This document shows positions 9,505 to 18,627 of a DNA stretch of 64,000 nt, one piece after another. The DNA is taken from contig UQFK01000005.1 in the NCBI GenBank assembly GCA_900540345.1, forward strand, positions 27,100 through 91,099, given 5' to 3'. Made by a program: the position numbers and the translations under genes. Source of the stretch: an uncultured Eggerthella sp. (GTDB lineage Bacteria > Actinomycetota > Coriobacteriia > Coriobacteriales > Eggerthellaceae). Every line of letters begins with the position of its first letter. Position 1 is the first letter of the stretch. The notes below the pieces were generated by a model. It saw only the letters and a list, made by a program, of their open reading frames with translations. It searched no databases and was not told the DNA's origin.

Positions 9505-9977
9505 TAGCGACCAGCGCTAAGAGAGTTCGCGTTCAAACGATCGCGACAACGGCGAACGCTGTTTAGTGCGGTATCGAGACTTTGCTCGACATGAGAGAAT
9601 ACTTCATCAGCAAAGTCTTCAGCACCCGCGCGCGTCTCACGCTCGAGTTCACGAGCTTCAGCCATAATAGTATCCGCTTGCTGTTGAGAGATACGAACGA
9701 TCTCCTGCTCAGATGCGATAGTGATCGCTTGGCTGCGTGCATCTTCAATAAGCCGCGAAGCCTGTGCTTCTGCTTCATCAAGCAGCGCCTGACGTTCTCT
9801 GATGATCTGACGAGCTTGAGCGAATTCGCTCGGGAAGGTGTCACGGATCTCGTCAAGAATCTCGAATGCTGCCTGAGCATCCACTTGTCGCATGGTATTC
9901 TTGCCGAAAACCGGTTTCGAATCTTCGATGAGCACAGAAAGCTCTTCGATAAGGTTCATTACTCCAATTTCGTCCAT
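9504..9977 (-). CDS. Coiled-coil protein, DivIVA/AtpF-like
   Basis: About 157 aa, rich in A, E, Q and R, predicted to be almost entirely alpha-helical coiled coil (roughly residues 30-140). Comparable proteins lie between coaD and the YceD gene in many actinobacteria and are annotated as ATPase- or DivIVA-like coiled-coil proteins of unknown function. Start at 9977 is chosen because GGAAGG lies six bases upstream; ATG at 9959 (GGAG three bases upstream) is an alternative. No membrane segment or catalytic motif was seen. Confidence 0.7.
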   Translation of the reverse strand: MDEIGVMNLIEELSVLIEDSKPVFGKNTMRQVDAQAAFEILDEIRDTFPSEFAQARQIIRERQALLDEAEAQASRLIEDARSQAITIASEQEIVRISQQQADTIMAEARELERETRAGAEDFADEVFSHVEQSLDTALNSVRRCRDRLNANSLSAGR

Positions 9978-10142
9978 AAACATCCTTCCAATCGTGTTCA
10001 GAACACGAATAAAATCTTTACTATCTTAGAGCATAAGCGGCACTTAGACAACAAAAAAACCTATTCGTCCTCATCGCAGAGAACAATCGATTCGATAGGA
10101 AGGCCCTTTCGTCGGTAAGCGTACGAGCACGTGGGTCGCTGA

Positions 10143-10628
10143 TCAATATGCTTCGTTGAAATACTCCATAAGCGCACGTTCTACGCACTCAGGCACGAAG
10201 CGCTTCACATCTCCCCCCATTGAAGCCATCTCGCGCACGATCGAGCTCGAAAGGTACATATACTTCGGTGGTGACATGATAAAGAATGTTTCAAGATCCT
10301 TAGAAAGTTCGTAATTGAGTGCAGTGAGCTGGAATTCGTATTCGAAATCAGTGATAGCACGCAGACCCTTTACGACAATATGAGCTTCCTGCTCACGAAC
10401 AAAATCGACAAGTAAGCAATTAAAACCTACTACACGAACATTCGGGTAATCCAAAAGCGCTTCTTTCGCAAGATCAACACGTGTCTCTTGGTCAAAGATC
10501 GGTCCTTTTTTATGAGATGCCGCCACTGCAACAATAACCTCATCGAAGACCTGCGCGGCACGAGCGATCACATCGATGTGACCTTTAGTGATCGGGTCGA
10601 ACGTACCCGGAACAACTGCACGCTTCAT
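10143..10628 (-). CDS. coaD: Pantetheine-phosphate adenylyltransferase
   Basis: 161 aa, the usual CoaD length. The nucleotidyltransferase motif GTFDPITKGH lies at residues 8-17 and the SSSIVREMASMGGDV motif near 127-140. It adenylates 4'-phosphopantetheine to dephospho-CoA, the penultimate step of CoA synthesis. The ATG overlaps the rsmD stop by four bases, the usual rsmD-coaD coupling. Confidence 0.97.
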   Translation of the reverse strand: MKRAVVPGTFDPITKGHIDVIARAAQVFDEVIVAVAASHKKGPIFDQETRVDLAKEALLDYPNVRVVGFNCLLVDFVREQEAHIVVKGLRAITDFEYEFQLTALNYELSKDLETFFIMSPPKYMYLSSSIVREMASMGGDVKRFVPECVERALMEYFNEAY

Positions 10629-11206
10629 TCATTGCCCTTTCTCAAAATGACATAGGTCGTCTCGCCGAAATCCTTCATCGAGACGAGTTCACATTTTACC
10701 CTATGCGCCTCGACTGCACACATTTCTTTATTCTTTTTCGAAAGCTCATAGCAGATGAGCGCCCCTGTATTCAAAACTCCAGCCTCATCAAGCGATGCAA
10801 TGATGTCAAAGACCTCTTGCACAGCATATACATAAGGTGGGTCAAAAAAGACCAGATCGAAAGCATACGGGCGCTTTCGCATTGCAAGTCGTGCGGTATC
10901 GCCAAGTTCGAGCAACGCTTTATCATGCGCATCTTGTAACAAGGCAAGATTGTCTTTCACGATCTGTGCAGCTTGCTTCGATCGTTCAAAGAAGACCGCT
11001 TTAGTTGCACCCCTTGAGAGCGATTCGATACCGAGTGCGCCAGAGCCCGCGAACGCATCGAGCACCACAATGCCATCAAAATCTCCTCGTATGCTAATCA
11101 AGCTGCTGAAAAGAGACTCTTTCACACGCATGGTGGTCGGCCGAGTCGTATCACCTTTGAGCGTCTTGAGGTTTCGTCCCTTATATTTTCCCGCAATCAC
11201 GCGCAT
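10625..11206 (-). CDS. rsmD: 16S rRNA (guanine(966)-N2)-methyltransferase RsmD
   Basis: 193 aa class I SAM methyltransferase. The SAM-binding motif DAFAGSGALG is at about 50-59 and the amino-methylation motif FDPPY at about 121-125. It methylates G966 of 16S rRNA. N-terminus MRVIAGKYKGRNLKTLKG is typical. It lies 23 bases downstream of recG and overlaps coaD. Confidence 0.95.
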   Translation of the reverse strand: MRVIAGKYKGRNLKTLKGDTTRPTTMRVKESLFSSLISIRGDFDGIVVLDAFAGSGALGIESLSRGATKAVFFERSKQAAQIVKDNLALLQDAHDKALLELGDTARLAMRKRPYAFDLVFFDPPYVYAVQEVFDIIASLDEAGVLNTGALICYELSKKNKEMCAVEAHRVKCELVSMKDFGETTYVILRKGNE

Positions 11207-11229
11207 CGATAAGAACCCTCTTTCGTCAA

Positions 11230-13446
11230 TCAGCTTCGCATCTGTGCACGAAGCTCCTGATCGAGAATAGCACGTTCGAGGGATCCGAGGCTGTCGTTAA
11301 AAACGATATCGTATGCATCATGATAGGCTGCCTCGATGACCGCACTATCTCGAATGACATTGACCAAGCGCAATGGTGATGCGCCATGCTGCCGTGCACC
11401 AAACACATCACCTTCTTTTCGTTGCGAAAGATCTATCTCGGAAAGCTCAAAACCATCTTCCGTCACTTCCATCGCCTGCAAACGCTCAAGTGCCGACGGG
11501 GCTTTCGATCTTGTGATAAGAAATACCTGACCGGGTTTTTCGCCTCGACCTACTCGACCACGAAGTTGATGAAGCTGAGCCAAACCAAAGCGATCAGCAT
11601 CTTCAACTATCATGATCGTTGCATTGGACACATCAACGCCGACTTCGACGATAGTAGTAGAGACCAGAATATCGATATCACCCTTCACGAATTCCTCCAT
11701 GATGGATGTCTTCTCTTCTGATGTCATTCGACCATGAAGCAGTGCAACACGTGCTTCAGGAAAGACCTGGGCTTGCAGGATTTTCGCATGCTGCTTTGCA
11801 GCTGCAACGCGTGGATTATCAGCAGCGATCGATGTTTTACTATTCGTGATCGAATCTGATTCGAGACCAAACTCAACCAACGCATATTCAATCTGTTCTT
11901 CCTCTTCAACATCATCACCTTGAAGCTGCTCGGTCGATACGCCGATAAGCGGACAGACAACATAAGCCTGTTCTCCTCGAGCTAGGGCCGCACGAACGGC
12001 GTCATAGGCAACACCTTCGTCTGTAAACGGAAGCACTGAAGTGGTACGCGCGCTCTTCACAGAAGGCGGTTTGCGCAAATAGCTGAGTGCAGTTGTTCCG
12101 TAGAGCGCAAGAGCGAGTGAGCGCGGAATAGGAGTTGCGGTCATAGAGAGCACATCAGCTCCTGGTGCTTTTGCAAGCAGACGCTCGCGTTGATCCACGC
12201 CAAAACGCTGCTGTTCATCAAAACATACAAAGGAGCAATCTCGGAACACAACCGATGGCTCGAAGAGCGCATGGGTGCCAAAACATACAGAGATCGACCC
12301 TTCATGCAACCCAGTTAAAATGATAGAACGATCTTCGGGTGGGGTCATCGCGCTCAAGACCGCCCATGAGATATTAAGCTCGTCGAGCAAAGGGCCGAGT
12401 ACTCGTTCATATTGACGTACCAAGATCTCAGTCGGTCCAACCATGAGCGCTTGATGCCCGTTGCTTGCTGCGACAACAAGCGCAAAAAGCGAAACGATCG
12501 TTTTACCTGTACCGACATCACCAAGCAACATACGATCCATGATAAACGGAGCACGCATATCACCGAGAATATCAGCAATCGCACCCATTTGTTCTTCGGT
12601 GAGCCGAAAAGGAAGCAATGCACTGATCTGCGCAAAGAGAGACTCATCGCTTTGCTGGATAAAAGGAGTATCTCTCTCTGTGCGTCTCTTTTGCTCGCTT
12701 AAAAGCTCTAGCTCAAGAAAGAGCAGTTCCTCATAGAGCAAGCGCCTACGCGCCATCGCTACTTCTTCCATGCTGCATGGAAGGTGGATCGCTCGATAAG
12801 CTTGATACCGCGAACACAAACGATATCGTTTGCGCAATCCAAGCGGCAAAGGATCGTACATTCCGCGTACTACCTTAAGTGCATTTGTTATCAAGCGTTT
12901 CATAAGCGCAGGTGAAAGTTGATTGAGCGTAGGATGTAAAGCCTGGATGACACCTCGCGCCTCATCTGCATCTTCAATAAGAGCTATGAGCGGATTGGTC
13001 ATGCGCTTGAATCCGTAGTTGAACTCGATCGTTCCCGAGACCGTGAGCAAATCACCACTCGACAACTTCTGAGCAAGCCAGGGCTGATTGAAACAGGTGA
13101 CGATCAACGTTGATGTCGAATCAACGAGCGTGATCTCGACCAGGGAAAGATTTCGGCGCGGTTGCTTAGCCTTCACTTCATGCACGCTTGCCATGATCGT
13201 ACATGAAAGACCGATCTTTGCTTGAGCGATAGTGAGCAACTCGGACATATCGAGATATCGTCGCGGAAATCGATCGAGCAAATCACGCACGCGCGTAACA
13301 CCACGTGCTTCGAGCATAGAAGCACGCTTTTCGCTCACTTGAGCGATCGTGCTCACGGGAGCATCGAAACGCAAGGTAGCAGAAAGGCGGTCGGAGCACT
13401 GCCTCCGATCCGCCTTTCGATCATACTGTGAAGAGCGCTTTGTCAC
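11230..13446 (-). CDS. recG: ATP-dependent DNA helicase RecG
   Basis: 738 aa. An N-terminal wedge (OB-fold) domain around 30-165 is followed by a superfamily 2 helicase core with Walker A GDVGTGKT at 309-316 and the RecG C-terminal QLRGRVGRG motif. It rewinds stalled replication forks and branched DNA. Motif II reads DEQQRFG where most RecG proteins have DEQH. The start is a GTG without a strong ribosome binding site, 11 bases after the fakA-like stop, so coupling to that gene is likely. Confidence 0.96.
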   Translation of the reverse strand: MTKRSSQYDRKADRRQCSDRLSATLRFDAPVSTIAQVSEKRASMLEARGVTRVRDLLDRFPRRYLDMSELLTIAQAKIGLSCTIMASVHEVKAKQPRRNLSLVEITLVDSTSTLIVTCFNQPWLAQKLSSGDLLTVSGTIEFNYGFKRMTNPLIALIEDADEARGVIQALHPTLNQLSPALMKRLITNALKVVRGMYDPLPLGLRKRYRLCSRYQAYRAIHLPCSMEEVAMARRRLLYEELLFLELELLSEQKRRTERDTPFIQQSDESLFAQISALLPFRLTEEQMGAIADILGDMRAPFIMDRMLLGDVGTGKTIVSLFALVVAASNGHQALMVGPTEILVRQYERVLGPLLDELNISWAVLSAMTPPEDRSIILTGLHEGSISVCFGTHALFEPSVVFRDCSFVCFDEQQRFGVDQRERLLAKAPGADVLSMTATPIPRSLALALYGTTALSYLRKPPSVKSARTTSVLPFTDEGVAYDAVRAALARGEQAYVVCPLIGVSTEQLQGDDVEEEEQIEYALVEFGLESDSITNSKTSIAADNPRVAAAKQHAKILQAQVFPEARVALLHGRMTSEEKTSIMEEFVKGDIDILVSTTIVEVGVDVSNATIMIVEDADRFGLAQLHQLRGRVGRGEKPGQVFLITRSKAPSALERLQAMEVTEDGFELSEIDLSQRKEGDVFGARQHGASPLRLVNVIRDSAVIEAAYHDAYDIVFNDSLGSLERAILDQELRAQMRS

Positions 13447-13457
13447 GATACGAGGCC

Positions 13458-15086
13458 CTATTCGAGCGATAAGATGATCGGATAGAGAGGCTGCTCGCCA
13501 CGATGAGGATCAACCTCAAGATCTTCGTAGGCCTCTTCAATACGTTCGATGATCGTATCGAAGTCTTCTTGTGAGAGATCCTCGCCCGCAAGGATGGTGA
13601 GCGTATCAGCATCATCTGCATTCATGACCTCAAGAATACCAAGCGTCACATCAGCAACGCTATCGCCTACCACCTCAATCAAGCCTTCAGCGATACCAAT
13701 GGTGTCGCCCTCCTTGATAGGACCACCGTGCGCATCCTTTGCGTTCTTGATAGCATGCGTGACCTCGCCTGTCCGTACTTCCTGAGCAGCCTCGGTCATT
13801 TCCTCAACGTTTTCTTCAAGCGATGCGGACTCGTCGAAGACAAAAAGCGCTGAGAACGCCTCAGGGACGCTTGTAGTCGCTACGACCGCACAGGGTTTTT
13901 CTGATACGTCGACACAGCTTTGCGAAGCCATGATGATGTTCTTGTTGTTCGGAAGGATGATCACCGCATCTGCATTTACTCGATCGACCGCGTCAAGCAG
14001 TTCCTTTGTTGAAGGGTTCATGGTCTGACCACCAGAAACAACCACATCGACACCGAGACTCTCAAGAATAGCAGCGTTGCCAGAACCCGCAGCAACCGCA
14101 ACGAATCCGATCGGTTTCTTCTCTGCCTGCAACTCCTTTTCAAGTGAAGCAGAGCGCTCAGCGCTTTGAAGCTTCATATTATGGATATGCACTTCAGAGA
14201 TCGCACCTTTGTCCAAGAAGTATGCCAGCACCTCATTGGGGGTATTGGAGTGAACGTGGACCTTATAGACCGGAGCCGAACCAACGCATAGTTCGCAATC
14301 TCCCATACTCTGCAAGAAGTCAAGCGCTTCAGCAGTATCGAGATCATCGGTATGAACAAGAAATTCATTGCAGTAAGTGTATTCTGAGCCCTCCCAGTCG
14401 TTGATCTGCTCAATTTCCGCCTTAGGAGCAGCTGTACGTGCGAACGCAAGTTCGTCGACCATGGCCTCTGCACGACCAGTAAGAGCAGCGACAAAAGAAT
14501 CGAAGAAGATAGCAAGACCATAACCGCCCGCATCAACCACTCCATTCTCTTTCAAAACAGGTAGAAGATCAGGGGTGCGCTGAACCGAAGCATATGCTTC
14601 ATTCACGACATTCTGAAGGTACTCTTCAAACTCTGGACGATGCTTCTTTGTTGGCTTTGCGGCAGCTGCAGTATCACGCAAAACCGTGAGAATAGTGCCC
14701 TCAACGGGCTTACGTACTGCATTGAAGGCAACTTCAACCGCTTTAGCGAACGCGTCGCCGATTGCATCCATATCGAAAGATTCATGACCTTCGAATCCCT
14801 CACACAGACCGCGCAAGATCTGGGAAGTAATGACGCCGGAATTGCCACGCGCACCCATAAGAGCACCAGATGTGATCGCACGGCGTTTCTCAGCAGCCGA
14901 AGCACCGATAGGTAGCGATGCGAGATTCTCTACCACCATCGCAAGCGTAAGCGACATGTTCGTTCCTGTATCGCCATCTGGGACAGGAAAGACGTTCAGG
15001 CGATTGATCTCATCCTTGCGAGCGTCCAACGCCTTTGCAGCAGCTGCAATGGCATTTACCACATCGTTAGAAGTATAGTTACTCAT
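13458..15086 (-). CDS. fakA: DAK2-domain fatty acid kinase ATP-binding subunit (FakA/YloV-like)
   Basis: 542 aa. The DhaL/DAK2 ADP-Mg loop PDGDTGTNM is at 36-44; the N-terminal ~200 residues form the kinase domain, followed by the middle and C-terminal FakA domains. In Firmicutes FakA works with a fatty-acid-binding FakB to phosphorylate exogenous fatty acids, whose acyl-phosphate product is the same as that of PlsX. The asp23-fakA-recG arrangement is the same as Bacillus yloU-yloV-recG. No fakB is in the window. Confidence 0.88.
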   Translation of the reverse strand: MSNYTSNDVVNAIAAAAKALDARKDEINRLNVFPVPDGDTGTNMSLTLAMVVENLASLPIGASAAEKRRAITSGALMGARGNSGVITSQILRGLCEGFEGHESFDMDAIGDAFAKAVEVAFNAVRKPVEGTILTVLRDTAAAAKPTKKHRPEFEEYLQNVVNEAYASVQRTPDLLPVLKENGVVDAGGYGLAIFFDSFVAALTGRAEAMVDELAFARTAAPKAEIEQINDWEGSEYTYCNEFLVHTDDLDTAEALDFLQSMGDCELCVGSAPVYKVHVHSNTPNEVLAYFLDKGAISEVHIHNMKLQSAERSASLEKELQAEKKPIGFVAVAAGSGNAAILESLGVDVVVSGGQTMNPSTKELLDAVDRVNADAVIILPNNKNIIMASQSCVDVSEKPCAVVATTSVPEAFSALFVFDESASLEENVEEMTEAAQEVRTGEVTHAIKNAKDAHGGPIKEGDTIGIAEGLIEVVGDSVADVTLGILEVMNADDADTLTILAGEDLSQEDFDTIIERIEEAYEDLEVDPHRGEQPLYPIILSLE

Positions 15087-15130
15087 GCAAAAGACTCCTC
15101 TTTGCGAGCTGATCGTTGGCGAACGCGCGC

Positions 15131-15475
15131 TTACCTGACCTTGATCCCTTGGACGTGCACGTCGATCCCCTTAAGCGGGCTTTGAATGAACTCTTCGAGC
15201 GCAAATGTTACCTGATCGACAAGGTTCGTCGATACTGCATTAATGTTAACGCCGTGCTCAAGAATGACATAAAGACTGATGAGAACACCTTCTTCATCGA
15301 CAGAGACGATAACACCTTTGCGCAACGGTGAGTTCGGACGCAGTCTTTTGAAGCCAGTGTTCGCGCTCGGCACAGCCATGCCAACGACGCCGTAGCACTG
15401 AAGAGCAGCGTGGCCAGCGATGTCTGCCAAGACATCCTCTGAAACGATCAGATCTCCAGGAATATCGGTACTCAT
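15131..15475 (-). CDS. Asp23/Gls24 family envelope protein
   Basis: 114 aa from the ATG at 15475, which has GAAAGGA upstream; an earlier in-frame start at 15523 is less likely. It has the Asp23 core: ISEDVLADIAGHAALQCYGVVGMA, then SLYVILEHGVNINAVSTNLVDQV. Asp23 proteins are small cell-envelope-associated proteins of Gram-positive bacteria, some membrane-anchored through a partner. It is transcribed ahead of the fakA-like gene, 44 bases away, as for Bacillus yloU. Confidence 0.88.
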   Translation of the reverse strand: MSTDIPGDLIVSEDVLADIAGHAALQCYGVVGMAVPSANTGFKRLRPNSPLRKGVIVSVDEEGVLISLYVILEHGVNINAVSTNLVDQVTFALEEFIQSPLKGIDVHVQGIKVR

Positions 15476-15545
15476 GGCGTTCCTTTCAAACCATTGACCC
15501 ACTATGGGCCAACAAGAGGACATGATCTAAGATGATTATATTACA

Positions 15546-15574
15546 CAAAAAAGACCATCCGAATGGATGGTCTT
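15546..15574 (-). terminator. Terminator after rpmB
   Basis: On the minus strand AAGACCATCC, loop ATTC, GGATGGTCTT, then TTTTGTG. The perfect 10-bp stem plus T run is a textbook intrinsic terminator, separating monocistronic rpmB from the asp23-fakA-recG operon. Confidence 0.9.
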
Positions 15575-15597
15575 CGAGTTCAACGCAAGATTATCTA

Positions 15598-15786
15598 TTA
15601 TGCGCGCTCGACATTACCAGCCTTGAGGCACTTGGTGCACACATTTGCGCGCTTGACCTTACCATTGAGCTTGATAGTAACCTTCTGGATGTTCGGGCGG
15701 AAGGTACGATTCGTAACGCGATGAGAGTGGCTGACATTACGACCAGCGCTTGGTGCTTTACCACAGATCTCACATACTTTGGACAT
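15598..15786 (-). CDS. rpmB: 50S ribosomal protein L28 (zinc-binding form)
   Basis: 62 aa, beginning [21 protein letters not shown]. Two Cys pairs (CEIC at 5-8 and CTKC near 51-54) mark the zinc-binding version of L28, which in many genomes is the counterpart of a zinc-free paralogue. It has its own promoter and terminator, so it is a single-gene unit. Confidence 0.97.
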   Translation of the reverse strand: MSKVCEICGKAPSAGRNVSHSHRVTNRTFRPNIQKVTIKLNGKVKRANVCTKCLKAGNVERA

Positions 15787-15860
15787 TCTTGATCAACTCC
15801 ATTTATCGTTCATTCTTCGACAGCCCGTATAAGAGCTGTTAATTACAAACAAGCCCTAGC

Positions 15861-15889
15861 AATATACCATACGAGAGAACTCTGTCCAA
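15861..15889 (-). promoter_or_regulatory. Sigma-A type promoter of rpmB
   Basis: Minus strand: -35 TTGGAC (15889-15884), 17-base spacer, -10 TATATT (15866-15861), about 75 bases before the rpmB start. The rest of the 15787-16052 intergenic region holds no other convincing element. Confidence 0.65.
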
Positions 15890-16052
15890 GGCTTATCTCA
15901 TGAAATCCCGCAGGTGTCGTTATTGTTCGACCGACGGGAGCTTGTAGCCAAGACGAAAGAAAACGGTTTCCCTGCGGTAATCGCATTTCATACCTGGTTA
16001 ACTACAATAAAAGTATCGAAAGAGACCTACTTCACGAAGGAAGGTGTTCATC

Positions 16053-16238
16053 ATGGATATCTCGAATGAGGAACTGAATCGCATCGCAAAGGACGACCTT
16101 GAAAAACTCGAATACGATATTCGCGGCGAAGCAGAAGCTGCAGTCGAGGATTTCGATGCGCAAGGAAACGAAGGTGCAGCTGCTGCAGCTGCTGAAAGCG
16201 CTGCTGAATTCGATGAAGCGATGAGGGCTATCAAGTAA
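16053..16238 (+). CDS. Small acidic alanine/glutamate-rich protein, unknown
   Basis: 61 aa, starting at ATG 16053 with GGAAGG eight bases upstream; an in-frame GTG at 16044 is too close to that site. Composition is strongly acidic, with an Ala-rich run around residues 46-54 encoded by repeated GCAGCTGCT codons. It looks like a charged helix, with no membrane segment or known motif. It is one of only three plus-strand genes in the window and is followed by a strong terminator. I do not recognise it; a lineage-specific protein is likely. Confidence 0.6.
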   Translation: MDISNEELNRIAKDDLEKLEYDIRGEAEAAVEDFDAQGNEGAAAAAAESAAEFDEAMRAIK

Positions 16239-16290
16239 TCACCCTTCTGCCACATCGCACTTCGAAACGCCCTGAAGCGTTCAAGAACAC

Positions 16291-16324
16291 CAGCCACTCT
16301 TACTATCGAAGAGTGGCTGTTGTT
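16291..16324 (+). terminator. Terminator after the small acidic gene
   Basis: Stem CAGCCACTCTT / AAGAGTGGCTG (11 bp, 7-base loop) followed by TTGTTAT. It is 52 bases past the plus-strand stop codon. The remainder of 16239-16428 shows nothing else recognisable. Confidence 0.75.
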
Positions 16325-16428
16325 ATACCTATCTCGTATTTAGAAACCCCGTACACTACAAGACTACCCTTAATGGTATCGAAGTATAACTTTACCCGTC
16401 AGATAAGAGTTCCCTACTCTGCAAGCAT

Positions 16429-16947
16429 CTAACGATGTTTCTTGAAAGGATTCTTGCTAAAGACCTCTTTGATATCGCCAAACGCTTCCGAGAATTCACC
16501 AACAACCTCTTTACCATCTTTATAAAGCGAATTCAAAGTCTTAGTCGCACCTGCAATCGTTTCTTTAGCAGAATCGGTGAGAAACCCTTCGGGCTCTTCA
16601 TCATCACCGTCTTTTCCATCTGAAGAAGCGATTCTGACCTGTGAGAGATCGTCTGCATTCATCTGCTCATCGACAATATGAACCGAACTCTTCGCAGCCT
16701 TGCTCGCTGCTTGCTCTCCTGCAGCGACATCAAAAGCTTTGGATTCTTCAGAAGAAAGCGGCGTGAGCGGCACGCTTCCCTGCATCTTCTTCTCTAATTC
16801 GACCTCGATCAAATAGACCTGATCATCAATACGATCGAGCCTCTTATCATATCCGCTCAGCTCGAATGGAATGGAAGATACAACCTCGGCAAGATCGTCA
16901 AGGCGCGCATGAAGCTTGTTGATCATCGTGATAACAGAATCATTCAT
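16429..16947 (-). CDS. Hypothetical coiled-coil / low-complexity protein
   Basis: 172 aa, family not recognised. Residues about 1-55 look like a helical coiled coil (NKLHARLDDLAEVVSS, then DKRLDRIDDQVYLIEVELEKK). The middle (60-125) is acidic and low in complexity. The last 45 residues form another possible amphipathic helix ending in a basic FKKHR. No signal peptide or membrane segment. GAGAGAAAG lies just upstream of the ATG. It lies 21 bases downstream of smpB and may be co-transcribed. Confidence 0.6.
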   Translation of the reverse strand: MNDSVITMINKLHARLDDLAEVVSSIPFELSGYDKRLDRIDDQVYLIEVELEKKMQGSVPLTPLSSEESKAFDVAAGEQAASKAAKSSVHIVDEQMNADDLSQVRIASSDGKDGDDEEPEGFLTDSAKETIAGATKTLNSLYKDGKEVVGEFSEAFGDIKEVFSKNPFKKHR

Positions 16948-16968
16948 ATCTTTCTCTCTTCCTGGGAT

Positions 16969-17433
16969 CTAGCGGTAACGTTGCTTCATCGCGCGGTCGA
17001 TCTCTCGCTTCGAATCTCGTTCTGCCATCGAAGCCCGTTTATCGTAGAGCTTCTTGCCGCGAGCAACAGCAAGTTCGACTTTCACACGCGAATTATTATC
17101 GAAATAAATCTTCAAGGGAACGAGCGCCATACCTCGTTCTTGTGTCTTACGCGCAAGATCACGGATCTGATTACGATGCAAAAGCAGCTTACGGGTGCGA
17201 TCAGGATCAGGGTTTGCAATATTGCCATGACTATAGGGGGCGATGTGAAGATTGTGCATCCACACCTCACCATTACGGATGAGCGCAAAACAGTCTGTAA
17301 GCTGACAGTTGTTCTCTCGCAACGAGCATACTTCTGTACCCGTCAGCACAACACCTGCCTCATAAGTTTCAAGGATTTCGTAATCGTGCAACGCACGACG
17401 ATTCTTTGCAATGATCTTATCGACCTTAGCCAT
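16969..17433 (-). CDS. smpB: SsrA-binding protein SmpB
   Basis: 154 aa, normal SmpB length. It has the family segments NRRALHDYEILETYEAGVVLTGTEVCSLR and the basic C-terminal tail (KLYDKRASMAERDSKREIDRAMK) that enters the mRNA channel. It delivers tmRNA to stalled ribosomes. It starts 2 bases after the M42 peptidase stop. The tmRNA gene was not found in this window. Confidence 0.97.
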   Translation of the reverse strand: MAKVDKIIAKNRRALHDYEILETYEAGVVLTGTEVCSLRENNCQLTDCFALIRNGEVWMHNLHIAPYSHGNIANPDPDRTRKLLLHRNQIRDLARKTQERGMALVPLKIYFDNNSRVKVELAVARGKKLYDKRASMAERDSKREIDRAMKQRYR

Positions 17434-17435
17434 GA

Positions 17436-18503
17436 CTACATACCTGGAACGAAGGAAACGTCTTCATCGAGATCAAGAATAAACTGTGTGAGCAGCTTGA
17501 CGCATGCTTCAAGATCTTTGAGCGCGAGTACTTCTGTCGGAGTGTGCATATAGCGCAATGCAACCGAAACAAGTCCCGTTGCTTTACCGCCGCGCTGGAT
17601 CTGCATCGCAGCAGCATCGGTACCTGTCACGCGTGGCTCAGCCTCGATCTGAACTTTAACATGAGCTTTCTTTGCTGCTGCTAGCAAACGCTCATAGACA
17701 ACAGGATTTATGTTTGGACCACGCGCGATCACTGGACCGCCACCACAAACAAGCTTGCCGTACTTAGAAGGATCGATGCCGGGATAATCGGTCGCATGCG
17801 TTACATCGAGCGCGATAGCAACATCAGGATGCACGCCATATGCAGATGTTGTACCACCTCGAAGACCGATCTCTTCTTGAACGGTGGCAGCGCAGATGTA
17901 GTCACCAGGAGCACGCCCTACGCGAGCAAGCTCTTCGAGTACTCGCACCGCAATATAGACACCCATCTTGTCGTCAAAACCACGCGAGACTGCCATGCCC
18001 TTTCCGAACTGCTCAAAACCAACACCGTAGGTGATCACATCGCCGATCTTGATGAGCTTTTTAACCTGCTTCGCAGGCATGCCGAGATCGATCACCAAGT
18101 CATCAAGCGGTGTAACATTCTTACGCTCGTCAGGACTGATAAGATGAATGGGCTTTCTACCGACTACACCGCGATAGGTACCCGATTCGGCATGCACATC
18201 AACACGCATACCGGGCAAAATAGCAGCATCGACACCACCTACTGCGGCAACGCTCAAAAACCCCCCATCGCTTATATAGGTGACCATAAGACCCACCTCG
18301 TCCATATGAGCAGCGATCATGACCGAAGGTGCTTTGCCTGTGCCTTTCAAAGTCGCATGCACAGAGCCCATCACATTGGTCTCAACCTGATCCGCAACAC
18401 CCGATAAACGGGTACGGACGCGCTGAGCAACATCAGTTTCTGTGCCCGTGACCGAAGGGGTCTCGAGAATCTTTTTTAAGAATTTCTTATCTACCTTAGA
18501 CAT
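17436..18503 (-). CDS. M42 family metallopeptidase (glutamyl aminopeptidase/PepA-like)
   Basis: 355 aa from ATG 18503, with GGAAG five bases upstream (an in-frame ATG at 18536 gives a longer form). Metal-ligand motifs of the M42 family are visible: AAHMDEVG near 70, RGFDDKMGVY, TVQEEIGLRG, and ALDVTHATDYPG. These are cytoplasmic dinuclear-metal, dodecameric aminopeptidases. Which residue it removes cannot be told from sequence. It lies between RNase R and smpB and may share their transcript. Confidence 0.9.
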   Translation of the reverse strand: MSKVDKKFLKKILETPSVTGTETDVAQRVRTRLSGVADQVETNVMGSVHATLKGTGKAPSVMIAAHMDEVGLMVTYISDGGFLSVAAVGGVDAAILPGMRVDVHAESGTYRGVVGRKPIHLISPDERKNVTPLDDLVIDLGMPAKQVKKLIKIGDVITYGVGFEQFGKGMAVSRGFDDKMGVYIAVRVLEELARVGRAPGDYICAATVQEEIGLRGGTTSAYGVHPDVAIALDVTHATDYPGIDPSKYGKLVCGGGPVIARGPNINPVVYERLLAAAKKAHVKVQIEAEPRVTGTDAAAMQIQRGGKATGLVSVALRYMHTPTEVLALKDLEACVKLLTQFILDLDEDVSFVPGM

Positions 18504-18627
18504 AGGATCTTCCCTAACTTTCGTGATCTTTATCATTTGGATACGAGCATGATCGCTACTCGTTCGTTCGCGTTCTTCGTTGAATTATACCGCGCCGTCA
18601 AGCAGACGCCGATCCTGCATGAAAGGC

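Noticed and set aside
9984..10142. Possible small RNA between coaD and the coiled-coil gene
   Set aside because: Only a CGTGTTC/GAACACG dyad and an A-rich tract were seen, not enough for a call.
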